This document shows positions 1-8,838 of a stretch of DNA of 45,584 nt, in pieces. Numbering within the stretch: the first letter of the stretch is position 1; each line of letters starts with the position of its first letter. The DNA is taken from NCBI GenBank assembly GCA_013141505.1, contig JABFQX010000052.1, forward strand, positions 1 through 45,584, in the 5' to 3' direction. The translations under genes and the position numbers were made by a program. This stretch comes from Methyloglobulus sp. (GTDB lineage Bacteria > Pseudomonadota > Gammaproteobacteria > Methylococcales > Methylomonadaceae). The notes under the pieces were generated by a model. It saw only the letters and a program-made list of their open reading frames with translations, ran no database searches and was not told the origin of the DNA.

Positions 1-2
1 CC

Positions 3-1058
3 AAAGGTGGGCAAGGCCTTGATAAATCAGCAATTGCGGCTTGGGTTAGCCAAATGGCTGAGTTAAAAAGACAGTCAGTTGATGTCGTGTTAGTGTCATC
101 AGGTTCGGTTGCCGAGGGCATGAGCCGTTTAGGATTAAAAATCCGTCCCAAAACCCTGCACGAATTACAGGCCGCCGCCGCAGTCGGTCAAATGGGGCTG
201 GTGCGGGTGTTTGATGATAATTTTCAGCAGCACGGCCTACATGCAGCGCAAGTGTTGCTCACCCATGACGATCTATCAGACAGGCAACGTTACTTAAATG
301 CCCGCAGCACTTTGTTGACCCTGCTCAAATTTGGCGTAGTGCCGGTAATTAACGAAAATGATACGGTTGCCACCGAGGAAATCCGTTTTGGCGATAATGA
401 CACATTAGCTGCGTTGGTGGCGAACTTGATTGAGGCAGATCTGCTCATTATCCTGACCGACCAAAAAGGCTTGTATACTGGAGATCCTGGCTTGTATCCC
501 GATGCCGAATTGATTCCGCAAATCAGCGTCAATGACAGTCGCCTGGAAAAAATGGCAGGCGAAAGCCGAAGTGGCCTTGGGCGCGGCGGAATGTATACCA
601 AGGTGCGGGCGGCGCGATTAGCTTCTAGGTCGGGTGCTGCTACTGTCGTTGCGCCTGGAGTATTCGATAATGTGATTGCTCAAGTTATCTCAGGGGAAGA
701 AATTGGCACACACTTCCTGCCCGATATCGAACCGTTAGCCGCCAGAAAGCGCTGGTTAGCTGGACAGTTGCAGGTCAAGGGAAAGTTGGTGCTCGATGCT
801 GGCGCAGTCAAAGTGCTAAAAAGCGATGGCAAAAGTTTGCTTGCCGTGGGTGTCAAATCCGTATCGGGTCGGTTTGAGCGCGGTGAGTTGGTGTCCTGTA
901 TTGATGAAAGCGGTGCGGAGATTGCTAGAGGGCTTATCAATTATGGCAAGGGAGATGCAGAACTCATCGCTGGTAAAAGCAGTACCGAATTTGAGAAGGT
1001 TTTAGGTTATTCCGATGACTCAGAAATGATCCACAGGGACAATATGGTGTTGATATAG
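3..1058 (+). CDS. proB: Glutamate 5-kinase (partial, 5' end outside window)
   Basis: ATP-dependent phosphorylation of L-glutamate, the first step of proline synthesis in the cytoplasm. The reading frame is open from the first in-frame codon at base 3, so the true start lies upstream. Compared with the E. coli protein of 367 residues, only about the first 20 residues are missing; the Met codon at 54 is internal. Visible family motifs are VSSGSVAEG, the LNARSTL stretch, [23 protein letters not shown] and [12 protein letters not shown] of the amino-acid kinase fold, then the [11 protein letters not shown] segment. The last 80 or so residues ([14 protein letters not shown] onward) form a PUA domain, as in full-length bacterial GK. 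In related gammaproteobacteria proB follows obgE and precedes rpsT, which fits this position. Confidence 0.96.
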   Translation, partial: KGGQGLDKSAIAAWVSQMAELKRQSVDVVLVSSGSVAEGMSRLGLKIRPKTLHELQAAAAVGQMGLVRVFDDNFQQHGLHAAQVLLTHDDLSDRQRYLNARSTLLTLLKFGVVPVINENDTVATEEIRFGDNDTLAALVANLIEADLLIILTDQKGLYTGDPGLYPDAELIPQISVNDSRLEKMAGESRSGLGRGGMYTKVRAARLASRSGAATVVAPGVFDNVIAQVISGEEIGTHFLPDIEPLAARKRWLAGQLQVKGKLVLDAGAVKVLKSDGKSLLAVGVKSVSGRFERGELVSCIDESGAEIARGLINYGKGDAELIAGKSSTEFEKVLGYSDDSEMIHRDNMVLI

Positions 1059-1163
1059 TGTTTGTTTGGTTTTATTTCAGGACTCTAAAGCAACCTTTAT
1101 GAAAAACTAAAAATTATTTCACAAGAATTCAAAATCGTTCTTAGTTATATATCGTCCATTGTC

Positions 1164-1200
1164 ATGGTTTACAGCTACGACATTCCGTAAACCATTTTTA
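1164..1200 (+). terminator. Possible rho-independent terminator after proB
   Basis: A perfect 9-bp inverted repeat (ATGGTTTAC at 1164-1172 and GTAAACCAT at 1187-1195) encloses a 14-base loop and is followed directly by a short T-rich run. It lies about 105 bp beyond the proB stop codon. The loop is long and the T run short, so the call is tentative. Confidence 0.4.
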
Positions 1201-1262
1201 TCGGCTTTTAAAGCAGCAATCTGTCTTTTTAGGCTGTAAGGCTAAGCAATCAACAAATGCTG

Positions 1263-1281
1263 GCGCTTTTTGAAAAAGCGC
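1263..1281 (-). terminator. Hairpin at the 3' end of rpsT
   Basis: GCGCTTTTT and AAAAAGCGC form a perfect 9-bp inverted repeat around one base, overlapping the rpsT stop codon. Read on the minus strand it could end the rpsT transcript, but no T run follows the stem, so it may instead be a 3'-end-stabilising hairpin. Confidence 0.3.
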
Positions 1282-1544
1282 TAGGCTAGGGATTTAACTT
1301 TTGCGTTAAGCCTGCTTTTGCCTCTTGCAGCTTTATTTTTATGAATAATGCCTTTGGTAGTGGCTGAATCAATAATCGGCACCGCTGTGTTGAAAGCGGC
1401 TTGAGCCTTTTCTTTGTCACCGGCTTTAACGGCGGCGAGGACTTTCTTGATGAAAGTACGCAGATTGCTACGCTGACTTGCATTGCGAACACGATTCTTT
1501 TCAGCTTGCTTTGCGCGTTTCTTAGCTTGTGGTGTATTAGCCAT
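1281..1544 (-). CDS. rpsT: 30S ribosomal protein S20
   Basis: S20 is a primary 16S rRNA binding protein of the small ribosomal subunit. The 87-residue product is the normal family length, very basic, with the typical start [18 protein letters not shown] and the conserved [15 protein letters not shown] segment near the C-terminus. It is monocistronic, transcribed away from murJ, and has its own strong promoter (separate entry). The divergent pairing with the murJ-ribF-ileS-lspA run is common in gammaproteobacteria and supports the identification. Confidence 0.97.
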   Translation of the reverse strand: MANTPQAKKRAKQAEKNRVRNASQRSNLRTFIKKVLAAVKAGDKEKAQAAFNTAVPIIDSATTKGIIHKNKAARGKSRLNAKVKSLA

Positions 1545-1582
1545 AGTCTTTAAGTTTACAGATTCAGTTATTTTAGCGGATC

Positions 1583-1611
1583 ATTATCTTTTTAAATGGT
1601 ATTATTGTCAA
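1583..1611 (-). promoter_or_regulatory. Sigma-70-type promoter of rpsT
   Basis: On the minus strand a perfect -35 box TTGACA (plus positions 1606-1611) is followed after 17 bases by GATAAT (1583-1588), a five of six match to the -10 consensus. It lies about 40 bp upstream of the rpsT start codon, which is right for a strongly expressed ribosomal protein gene. The match was read by eye; no start site is known. Confidence 0.7.
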
Positions 1612-1643
1612 CCTTTAACATGCCTCGTAAACAGGATTAGTCA

Positions 1644-3212
1644 GTGGGGAAGCGGCTTTTTAAATCGACCCTCGTGGTTAGCGGCATGACATTGGTTTCT
1701 CGCCTGCTAGGATTCGTCAGGGATATGTTGATTGCCCGTATTTTTGGCGTCGATCTGGCAACCGATGCTTTTTTTGTGGCATTTAAAATTCCCAATTTGT
1801 TGCGACGGCTGTTTACTGAAGGTGCGGTTGCTCATGCTTTAGTGCCTGTAATTGCTGGTTATTCAAAACTTGGCGATTCAAAACAAGAAACGAATGCCGC
1901 GTTAAAGCAATTCTTAGCAAAGATGTCGGGAAACTTGGCTGCTTGGGCGCTAATCGTTACCTTGGTCGCAATGGTCATAGCACCTTTGCTGGTTATGTTG
2001 TTGGCTCCGGGCTTTGCCTGGCACGGCCAGCAAAATGAGTTGGCTGTTACTTTATTGCGGATTACGATGCCATTTGGTTTTTGCATTGTCTTGGTCGCCT
2101 ATGCAGGTGCGGTACTCAATGCACATGAACGCTATGCCATTCCGGCATTAACGCCAGTGTTTCTTAATATCTGTATGATTGTTGCTGCAATTTGGCTCGC
2201 GCCACGTATGGACATACCGATAACAGCATTAGCATGGGGCGTTTTTGGTGCAGGATTTGTGCAATTATTAGTTCAAATGCCTAGCCTGATACGGTTAGGT
2301 TTATTGCCTTTGCCCTGTATTCGGATTAAAGACCCTGAAGTCGATAAGGTATTTAAACTATTGGTTCCGGCAATATTCAGTGCATCCATCACGCAGATCA
2401 ATTTACTTTTAGATAGCTTGATTGCATCTTTTTTAGTTAGTGGCAGCGTATCATGGCTCTATTATTCAGACCGCCTAGTCGAATTCCCTTTAGGCATTTT
2501 GGGTATGGGATTGGCGACGGCGATATTGCCTAGCCTTGCCAATAATCATGCCGCCGATGATCCAGTGGCGTTCACAAAGACATTGGATTGGGGTTTGCGC
2601 TGGGTATTTTTAGTAGGTATGCCTGCCACCATTGGCTTGTATGTGCTTGCCGAGCCAATGATATCGACCTTATTTCAATATAACGAATTTACTGTCAACG
2701 ATGTCTACAAAGCGGGGCAAAGTTTAAAGGCTTACGCAGTAGGCTTGCTGGGTTATTTATTTATCAAAATTCTGGTGTCAGGATTCGCCTCAAGACAGGA
2801 TTTAAATACGCCTGTCCGCTACGGGGTTTATGCGATGATCGCAAGTTTAGTGCTCAATGTTGTATTGGTTTATCCTTTGGGTCATGCCGGATTAGCACTG
2901 GCAACGTCATTGGGTGCATTGATTAATGCGGGTTTTCTGCTCAAAAAACTATTGCAGGATCGTATCTATCAACCAGCCGGTGATTGGTTGCTGTTTTTGC
3001 TTCGAGTGACTTTGGCAAGTGCTGTTATGGCAGCCGGTTTATATTATGGTGTCGATAAAGATTGCTGGAATGAATGGCAATCTGCTGATCGGGCTATCAA
3101 TCTGGTCAAGTGGGTTGGCATAGGTTGTATTGGCTACGCGCTGACATTGGTATTGGTTGGGATGAGGCTAAGGCATTTGACAGTCACTAATGATAAAATC
3201 ACCCGCTTTTGA
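1644..3212 (+). CDS. murJ: Lipid II flippase MurJ (MviN)
   Basis: Moves the peptidoglycan precursor lipid II across the inner membrane. The 522-residue protein is the usual length and is hydrophobic throughout, consistent with about 14 membrane helices of the MOP exporter superfamily. The N-terminus carries the family signature SRLLGFVRDMLIARIFG followed by ATDAFFVAFKIPNLLRRLF and EGAVAHALVPV; the internal segment YYSDRLVEFPLGILGMGLATAILPSL is also typical in sequence. The start is GTG at 1644, chosen because it yields the conserved N-terminus with basic residues before helix 1. It is followed after 15 bases by ribF, so cotranscription with ribF-ileS-lspA is likely. MurJ between rpsT and ribF is a recurring gammaproteobacterial arrangement. 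Confidence 0.96.
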   Translation: MGKRLFKSTLVVSGMTLVSRLLGFVRDMLIARIFGVDLATDAFFVAFKIPNLLRRLFTEGAVAHALVPVIAGYSKLGDSKQETNAALKQFLAKMSGNLAAWALIVTLVAMVIAPLLVMLLAPGFAWHGQQNELAVTLLRITMPFGFCIVLVAYAGAVLNAHERYAIPALTPVFLNICMIVAAIWLAPRMDIPITALAWGVFGAGFVQLLVQMPSLIRLGLLPLPCIRIKDPEVDKVFKLLVPAIFSASITQINLLLDSLIASFLVSGSVSWLYYSDRLVEFPLGILGMGLATAILPSLANNHAADDPVAFTKTLDWGLRWVFLVGMPATIGLYVLAEPMISTLFQYNEFTVNDVYKAGQSLKAYAVGLLGYLFIKILVSGFASRQDLNTPVRYGVYAMIASLVLNVVLVYPLGHAGLALATSLGALINAGFLLKKLLQDRIYQPAGDWLLFLLRVTLASAVMAAGLYYGVDKDCWNEWQSADRAINLVKWVGIGCIGYALTLVLVGMRLRHLTVTNDKITRF

Positions 3213-3227
3213 TTTCAGAAGCCATTC

Positions 3228-4181
3228 ATGCGTTTAATTAAGGGCATACCCCAGTCATCGGTTTTCAAAAACGGCTGTGTACTGACGATTGGCAATTTTG
3301 ATGGTGTGCATTTAGGCCACAAAGCGGTCATAGAAAAACTGGCAGAACGTGGCAAAACACTGGGCTTGCCTGTTGTCGTCATGATTTTTGAACCGCAGCC
3401 AATGGAATATTTTTTGCGGTCAAATGCCCCGGCACGATTGACGCGCTTGAGGGAGAAAATCAATCAGCTGGCAAAACTGCCCGTTGATGATTTGGTCATA
3501 GTACGTTTTAATAAACAACTTGCCGACTCCGACGCAGAACAGTTTATCGAACAGGCTTTAGTCAACGGCTTGAATGTCAAGCACTTGGTGATAGGCGATG
3601 ATTTTCGCTTTGGTAAAGATAGGCGCGGCGGATTTGCCATGCTTAAGGATAAGGGCAAAGCCTGTGGATTTGAAGTCGAAGATACCGGTTCGTTGCAAGT
3701 TCATGGGCAGCGAGCCAGCAGTACCTTAATCAGGAATGCTTTGGCAGCAGGCGATCTGCAACAGGCCGCAGCCATGCTGGGTTATCCGTATTCTGTTTGT
3801 GGACGAGTGATTCATGGCAATAAGCGTGGCAGGACAATTGGCTACCCGACTGCCAACATCAGCCTATCCAGAAAAAATGCCCCAATCAGCGGCGTTTTTG
3901 CTGTCACCGTTACGGGAGTTGATGATCTGGCAATCGAAGGTGTCACCAATGTCGGTGTCCGACCCACGGTTGATGGCAGTAATAAGGTCGTGTTAGAAGT
4001 CCACTTGTTTGATTTTAAAAAAGATATTTATGGTTATCATGTGACCGTGCATTTCAAGCAAAGAATCCGGGCTGAGCGACGGTTCCAGACTGTGGACGAA
4101 CTCAAAGAACAGATAGAAAATGACGTGGCAGAAGCCAAAAAGATTTTTGCTACACAAACAATAGAAGACAATGGATTATGA
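3228..4181 (+). CDS. ribF: Bifunctional riboflavin kinase / FAD synthetase
   Basis: Converts riboflavin to FMN and then FMN to FAD. Length 317 residues, normal for the fused bacterial enzyme. The N-terminal nucleotidyltransferase domain shows [16 protein letters not shown] (the ATP-binding HxGH-like motif) and [13 protein letters not shown]; the C-terminal flavokinase domain starts near residue 185 and contains [12 protein letters not shown] with the PTAN motif, and [11 protein letters not shown]. The stop codon overlaps the ileS start by four bases (ATGA), indicating translational coupling. No FMN riboswitch is seen upstream; expression probably depends on the murJ transcript. Confidence 0.97.
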   Translation: MRLIKGIPQSSVFKNGCVLTIGNFDGVHLGHKAVIEKLAERGKTLGLPVVVMIFEPQPMEYFLRSNAPARLTRLREKINQLAKLPVDDLVIVRFNKQLADSDAEQFIEQALVNGLNVKHLVIGDDFRFGKDRRGGFAMLKDKGKACGFEVEDTGSLQVHGQRASSTLIRNALAAGDLQQAAAMLGYPYSVCGRVIHGNKRGRTIGYPTANISLSRKNAPISGVFAVTVTGVDDLAIEGVTNVGVRPTVDGSNKVVLEVHLFDFKKDIYGYHVTVHFKQRIRAERRFQTVDELKEQIENDVAEAKKIFATQTIEDNGL

Positions 4182-7009
4182 CATTAGATTATAAGGGCAC
4201 ACTCAATTTGCCCAACACCGCGTTCCCCATGAAAGGCAACTTGGCGCAACGCGAGCCTGAGCGGTTAAAGCATTGGCAGCAAACCGACCTTTACCAAGCC
4301 ATAAGGAACGCAAGCCAAGGTCGGCCAAAATTCATTTTGCACGATGGCCCGCCCTACGCCAATGGCGAAATCCACATCGGCCATGCGGTCAATAAAGTAC
4401 TGAAAGATTTCATCATTAAATCCAAAACGCTAAGCGGTTTTGATGCGCCTTATGTGCCAGGTTGGGATTGCCATGGCTTGCCTATCGAACTCCAAGTTGA
4501 AAAGAAGATAGGTAAAGCCGGAATAAAAGTTGCGCCGGATGTGTTCCGCAAAGCCTGCCGCGACTATGCAGGAAAACAGGTTGCCATCCAAAAAGAAGCC
4601 TTTATCCGATTAGGTATTTTGGGTGATTGGGATAATCCTTACCTGACCATGGATTTCGCTTTTGAAGCCGACATCGTCCGCGCTTTAGGAAGCATTGCCC
4701 AAAAAGGCCATATTGCCAAAGGTGCAAAGCCGGTGCATTGGTGTACCGATTGTGGCTCTGCCCTTGCAGAAGCCGAAGTTGAATATGAAGACAAGCACTC
4801 GCCAGCGATTGATGTGCGCTTTCAGGTGATTGATGAAACCAGCTTTATGGCTGCTTGCCATCATGTGCCTGAACACGAAGGCGAAGGCGAGTTATCGGTC
4901 GTCATCTGGACAACCACACCGTGGACACTGCCAGCCAATCAAGCTGTTTCCTTGAATGCCGACCTTGAATACGCCGTGGTACAGTGTGAAAAGGACGGTC
5001 ACAAAGAGCGTCTGATGCTGGCAGAAGCCTTGCTTAAAGATGCCATGTCCCGCTACGAATTTGATAATTATCACGTTATTGCTTATTGCAAAGGCGCGGC
5101 GTTGGAAGGCCAGTTCGTGCAACATCCATTTTATGACAGGCAAGTGCCGATTATTCTCGGCGACCATGTGACGACAGAAGCCGGTACAGGTGCGGTGCAT
5201 ACCGCACCAGGCCACGGCCAGGATGACTATGTGGTCGGCATGAAGTACAACTTGCCCGTCGACAATCCCGTGGGTGGCGATGGCGTGTTCTTGCCCAACA
5301 CCGAGTTGTTTGCTGGCGAACATGTGTTCAGTGCCAACGCGCATGTTTTGGAAGTGTTGGAAGCAAAAGGTAAATTACTTCATCATCATGCCATCCTGCA
5401 CAGCTATCCACATTGCTGGCGACATAAAACCCCGATTATTTTCAGGGCAACGCCGCAATGGTTTATTTCAATGGAACAAAAAGGTTTACGCGACCAGGCA
5501 TTGAGCGAAATCAAACGTGTGCAATGGATTCCGGATTGGGGGCAAGCGCGGATTGAAAGCATGTTGGAAGGCCGCCCAGATTGGTGTATTTCCAGACAAC
5601 GTACTTGGGGTGTGCCAATAGCATTTTTTATCGATAAGGAAACGGGTGAATTGCATCCACGCACTGGCGAGCTGATCGAGCAAGTCGCCAAACGCATCGA
5701 GCAAAAAGGCATTGATGCGTGGTTTGAGCTGGATGCCGCTGAATTGCTAGGTGCAGAAGCTGACCGCTACCAGAAAATGACCGATACCCTGGATGTCTGG
5801 TTTGATTCTGGCGTAACCCATGCCTGTGTCCTGGATAGGCACGAACAATTGTTGTTCCCTGCGGATTTATATCTGGAAGGTTCCGATCAGCATCGCGGCT
5901 GGTTTCAATCTTCATTGTTGGCTTCGGTCGCCAAAAATGGCGCTGCACCTTATAAAGCCGTGCTGACCCACGGTTTTACTGTCGATGCCGAAGGCAAGAA
6001 AATGTCCAAATCCAAGGGCAATGTCGTTGCGCCGCAATCGGTCATGAAAGATTTGGGTGCGGACGTGTTGCGCTTGTGGGTCGCCTCGACTGATTATCGT
6101 GGCGAAATGTCGGTTTCCAACGAAATCCTGACCCGCACATCCGATGGCTACCGCCGTTTGCGAAATACCGCACGGTTCTTGTTGTCCAACCTCAATGATT
6201 TTGATCCCACTGAGGATTTGGTTGCCACGTCAGATTTATTGGCGTTGGATCGTTGGATAATGGATAGGGCGAGTTTGTTGCAGGCTGAAATCATCGGTCA
6301 TTATGAGACCTATCAATTCCAGCAAATCTACCAGAAAGTCCACAATTTTTGCTCGTTGGACTTGAGCAGCTTTTATCTGGATATTATCAAAGACCGGCAA
6401 TACACCGCCAAAACCGAAGGGCTGGCGCGGCGATCTACGCAAACCGCACAGTACCATCTTTTGGAGGCTTTGGTGCGTTGGCTGGCGCCAATCATCAGCT
6501 ATACGGCGGATGAAATCTGGTCTTACATGCCCGGCGAACGTGGCGATTCGGTATTTCTTGAAGCTTGGTATCAAGGCTTGGTTGAGCTTGATGCCGATGC
6601 GCCAATGAACCGCGAGTTTTGGCAAAAAATAATGGAGATAAGATCCGCAGTCAGCAAGGAACTCGAAAAAAGCCGGGCAAAAGGAGACATTGGTTCACCA
6701 TTGAACGCAGAAGTGGAGCTGTATTGTAACGATGAATATTTTAAGTTATTAAGTCAGTTGGAAACTGAGTTGCATTTCATCTTTATTACCTCTAATGCCA
6801 CTGTCAGTGCCGAACAGTTTGCACCGAGTGAGGCACTTCAATCTGAAGTTGCAGGCATTAAGTTAAAAGTGCTGGTGTCTGAGCAGCCTAAATGTGTGCG
6901 CTGCTGGCATCAGCATTATGATGTCGGTGAACATGCCGCGCATCCAGAACTGTGTGGACGCTGCGTAGAAAATATTGATGGTAAGGGTGAGCGACGTCAC
7001 TATGCGTAA
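4178..7009 (+). CDS. ileS: Isoleucyl-tRNA synthetase
   Basis: Class I aminoacyl-tRNA synthetase that charges tRNA-Ile and edits misactivated valine. Length 943 residues, as in E. coli. Seen in the sequence: the HIGH motif at residues 66-69, the KMSKS motif at 608-612, the editing (CP1) domain between them with [14 protein letters not shown], and a C-terminal zinc-binding module with cysteines at 906, 909, 926 and 929. This layout is the eubacterial type with a C-terminal zinc finger. It overlaps ribF by four bases at its start and lspA at its end, so the three genes form one operon. Confidence 0.98.
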   Translation: MTLDYKGTLNLPNTAFPMKGNLAQREPERLKHWQQTDLYQAIRNASQGRPKFILHDGPPYANGEIHIGHAVNKVLKDFIIKSKTLSGFDAPYVPGWDCHGLPIELQVEKKIGKAGIKVAPDVFRKACRDYAGKQVAIQKEAFIRLGILGDWDNPYLTMDFAFEADIVRALGSIAQKGHIAKGAKPVHWCTDCGSALAEAEVEYEDKHSPAIDVRFQVIDETSFMAACHHVPEHEGEGELSVVIWTTTPWTLPANQAVSLNADLEYAVVQCEKDGHKERLMLAEALLKDAMSRYEFDNYHVIAYCKGAALEGQFVQHPFYDRQVPIILGDHVTTEAGTGAVHTAPGHGQDDYVVGMKYNLPVDNPVGGDGVFLPNTELFAGEHVFSANAHVLEVLEAKGKLLHHHAILHSYPHCWRHKTPIIFRATPQWFISMEQKGLRDQALSEIKRVQWIPDWGQARIESMLEGRPDWCISRQRTWGVPIAFFIDKETGELHPRTGELIEQVAKRIEQKGIDAWFELDAAELLGAEADRYQKMTDTLDVWFDSGVTHACVLDRHEQLLFPADLYLEGSDQHRGWFQSSLLASVAKNGAAPYKAVLTHGFTVDAEGKKMSKSKGNVVAPQSVMKDLGADVLRLWVASTDYRGEMSVSNEILTRTSDGYRRLRNTARFLLSNLNDFDPTEDLVATSDLLALDRWIMDRASLLQAEIIGHYETYQFQQIYQKVHNFCSLDLSSFYLDIIKDRQYTAKTEGLARRSTQTAQYHLLEALVRWLAPIISYTADEIWSYMPGERGDSVFLEAWYQGLVELDADAPMNREFWQKIMEIRSAVSKELEKSRAKGDIGSPLNAEVELYCNDEYFKLLSQLETELHFIFITSNATVSAEQFAPSEALQSEVAGIKLKVLVSEQPKCVRCWHQHYDVGEHAAHPELCGRCVENIDGKGERRHYA

Positions 7010-7490
7010 GTTTGCAATGTTAAAGTGGTTATGGCTGTCTTTATTTGCGGTGGTGCTGGACCAAGCCAGTAAAATTGCTGTCGATAGCTCAATGCAACTT
7101 TATGAATCCATTCCGCTCATGCCGTATTTTAACCTGACCTACGTGCATAACACAGGCGCGGCATTCAGTTTTCTCAGCGAAGCCGGAGGCTGGCAGCGCT
7201 GGTTTTTTGCTGTGTTAGCGTTAGGTATCAGTGTAGTTTTATCGGTTTGGTTGACGCGGTTGAAAGATCACGAAACCTTGCTTGCCGTGGCGTTGTCGTT
7301 AATCCTGGGCGGGGCAATCGGCAATCTAATCGACCGCCTCGCCTACGGCTACGTCATCGACTTTCTCGATGTCTATTACAACGAACGGCACTGGCCCGCA
7401 TTTAACATTGCCGATTCAGCAATTACCTTGGGCGTAGCGTTGATGCTTGCTGAATCTTTTGGTTTAGGGCGAGGCGATAAAGTCAATTGA
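7002..7490 (+). CDS. lspA: Lipoprotein signal peptidase (signal peptidase II)
   Basis: Inner-membrane aspartic protease that removes the signal peptide of prolipoproteins after diacylglyceryl transfer. With the ATG at 7002 the product has 162 residues, close to the E. coli length of 164. In-frame TTG at 6975 and GTG at 6987 would add 9 or 5 residues and are less likely. Four membrane helices are evident. The two catalytic aspartates lie in GNLIDRL and FNIADSAI, and the conserved NTGAAFSF motif is present. The start overlaps the ileS stop by 8 bases. It probably processes the lipoproteins encoded further along this window, such as LpoA, the lytic transglycosylase and the outer-membrane factor. 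Confidence 0.95.
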   Translation: MRKFAMLKWLWLSLFAVVLDQASKIAVDSSMQLYESIPLMPYFNLTYVHNTGAAFSFLSEAGGWQRWFFAVLALGISVVLSVWLTRLKDHETLLAVALSLILGGAIGNLIDRLAYGYVIDFLDVYYNERHWPAFNIADSAITLGVALMLAESFGLGRGDKVN

Positions 7491-7610
7491 TGAGGAATGG
7501 CATCGAGCCATTAAGTTAACCTGAAAAATACAGGGTTGCCTATATCCCCAGGTTCACATGCATGATTTTAAGCCTAGCTGCCCATCAGACTCAATAATTA
7601 GCCAAACGCA

Positions 7611-7868
7611 ATGATTATGAAAGACAAATACTTTGAATGCATCGGCTGGCTTGGCTTTGTCCTGATTGTCAGCGCGTATTTGTTCTTGACCATCAAAATG
7701 TTGGAGGTTAACTCTGTTGCTTATCAATCGATGAATTTGGTGGGTGCTTCGTGCATGGTCGCCAATGCCAGAAACGCCGGTGCAAAACCGTTTTTTTGGC
7801 TCAACATTATTTGGGCGTTGGTGGCGGTTGTGGGTTTGGTGCAGCTTATCTGGCCTGACGCAGGTTGA
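7611..7868 (+). CDS. Small integral membrane protein, CBU_0592-like
   Basis: An 85-residue hydrophobic protein with about three predicted membrane segments (roughly residues 9-28, 35-50 and 58-80). The arrangement of a first helix ending in SAYLFLTIK, then NSVAYQSMNLVGA and a final WALVAVVGLVQL segment resembles the small CBU_0592-type membrane proteins, whose function is unknown to me. ATG at 7611 is used; ATG at 7617 is an equally possible start and neither has a clear ribosome binding site. It stands alone, 120 bp after lspA and before a convergent gene. Family assignment is from memory and is tentative; that it is a real gene is likely from its length and composition. Confidence 0.6.
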   Translation: MIMKDKYFECIGWLGFVLIVSAYLFLTIKMLEVNSVAYQSMNLVGASCMVANARNAGAKPFFWLNIIWALVAVVGLVQLIWPDAG

Positions 7869-7969
7869 CTAGGCAGTCAGCGATTAAACTGCCCTATCAA
7901 TTCTTCTAAGAAGCCTGCGGGGATTGGCCTATCTATGCTCTAGCGGCAAAGATTAGTTAGGTAATGCCT

Positions 7970-8635
7970 TTATTTGAGTTCCAAATTGAAGCTCTTCTCA
8001 CTCAATTTGTTCCTGGATTCGTCTACCAAACGTACGATCCAATCGTTATTGGTTGTGTAGGTAATGATTTGTTTGCTTGACGTACGCCAAGGATCATCAG
8101 AGATATTGACTTTTTTACGCGACACAAGCTCGCCGTTCAACCACCACTCATGATAGACGGCTTGGCCTTTCATGCCGGTTAATTCAACGAAATAATACAG
8201 CCATACGGTTTCTTCTTTACCAATTTTTAGCGGCAAATGGATGTTGTTTACCGGTTCGTTGTTTTTGATGTCGCTGGTTATTTGCGTCCTAATGACTGAT
8301 TTGGCATTGGCGGCTACAGGCTTTTTGCTTGATGTAGAAGATTTTTCGATGGCGATAATATCTTTATCGGGCGGGCTATCAATTTGGGCAAGTGGTTGCT
8401 GCTGGGTTTGTTCAACTACAGTTTGCTGCGCGGGTGGAATCTTTTGTTTATCACCGTTGTCATCAGAAAAGTAGAAAAACGACATCATCATCAGCAACAG
8501 CATGCTGCCCAGAGATAATGCTATCCGCTTGAAGTTCCATTCGGTGGTCACGCCAGTTGGTGAAACAGGCTTGTCGGTCATTTTACCGGGTGTCGGGTAT
8601 TTCACCTTGATGACCATGTTTTTCTTTTCTGTCAT
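7970..8635 (-). CDS. DUF2914 domain protein, single membrane helix
   Basis: The 221-residue product has a basic cytoplasmic N-terminus (residues 1-33), one membrane helix (about 36-55, rich in Leu and Met), a low-complexity Gln/Pro/Ser linker, then a folded C-terminal domain of about 90 residues beginning near LPLKIGKEETVWLYYFVEL. That domain, with WLYYFVELTGMKGQAVYHEW and a terminal DWIVRLVDESRNKLSEKSF stretch, matches what I know of DUF2914, a periplasmic beta-rich domain of unknown role. Topology suggests N-in, C-terminal domain in the periplasm. It is divergent from sucA with a 203-bp shared upstream region, but nothing shows a functional link with it. Confidence 0.7.
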   Translation of the reverse strand: MTEKKNMVIKVKYPTPGKMTDKPVSPTGVTTEWNFKRIALSLGSMLLLMMMSFFYFSDDNGDKQKIPPAQQTVVEQTQQQPLAQIDSPPDKDIIAIEKSSTSSKKPVAANAKSVIRTQITSDIKNNEPVNNIHLPLKIGKEETVWLYYFVELTGMKGQAVYHEWWLNGELVSRKKVNISDDPWRTSSKQIITYTTNNDWIVRLVDESRNKLSEKSFNLELK

Positions 8636-8838
8636 AAATGAATTTACTCTTTCAATTCAGGTAAAAAAAAGGTTTGTGCTTTAAAATCAAACTATAGCAT
8701 AGTTTTAGTCGAGTAATATGCGTCAGCTTGTTAATATACATACTAAACTTATACTACGTATAGACATTAAGAATATAGATCCCCTTTTTGACAATTTTTA
8801 AAAGTGGTTTTCGCAGACTAATTTGGACGTTCCTCTAA

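Noticed and set aside
8700-8838. TTGACA near 8788 as the sucA promoter
   Set aside because: The -35 match is perfect but no acceptable -10 box lies 16-18 bases downstream, so the promoter cannot be placed from sequence alone.
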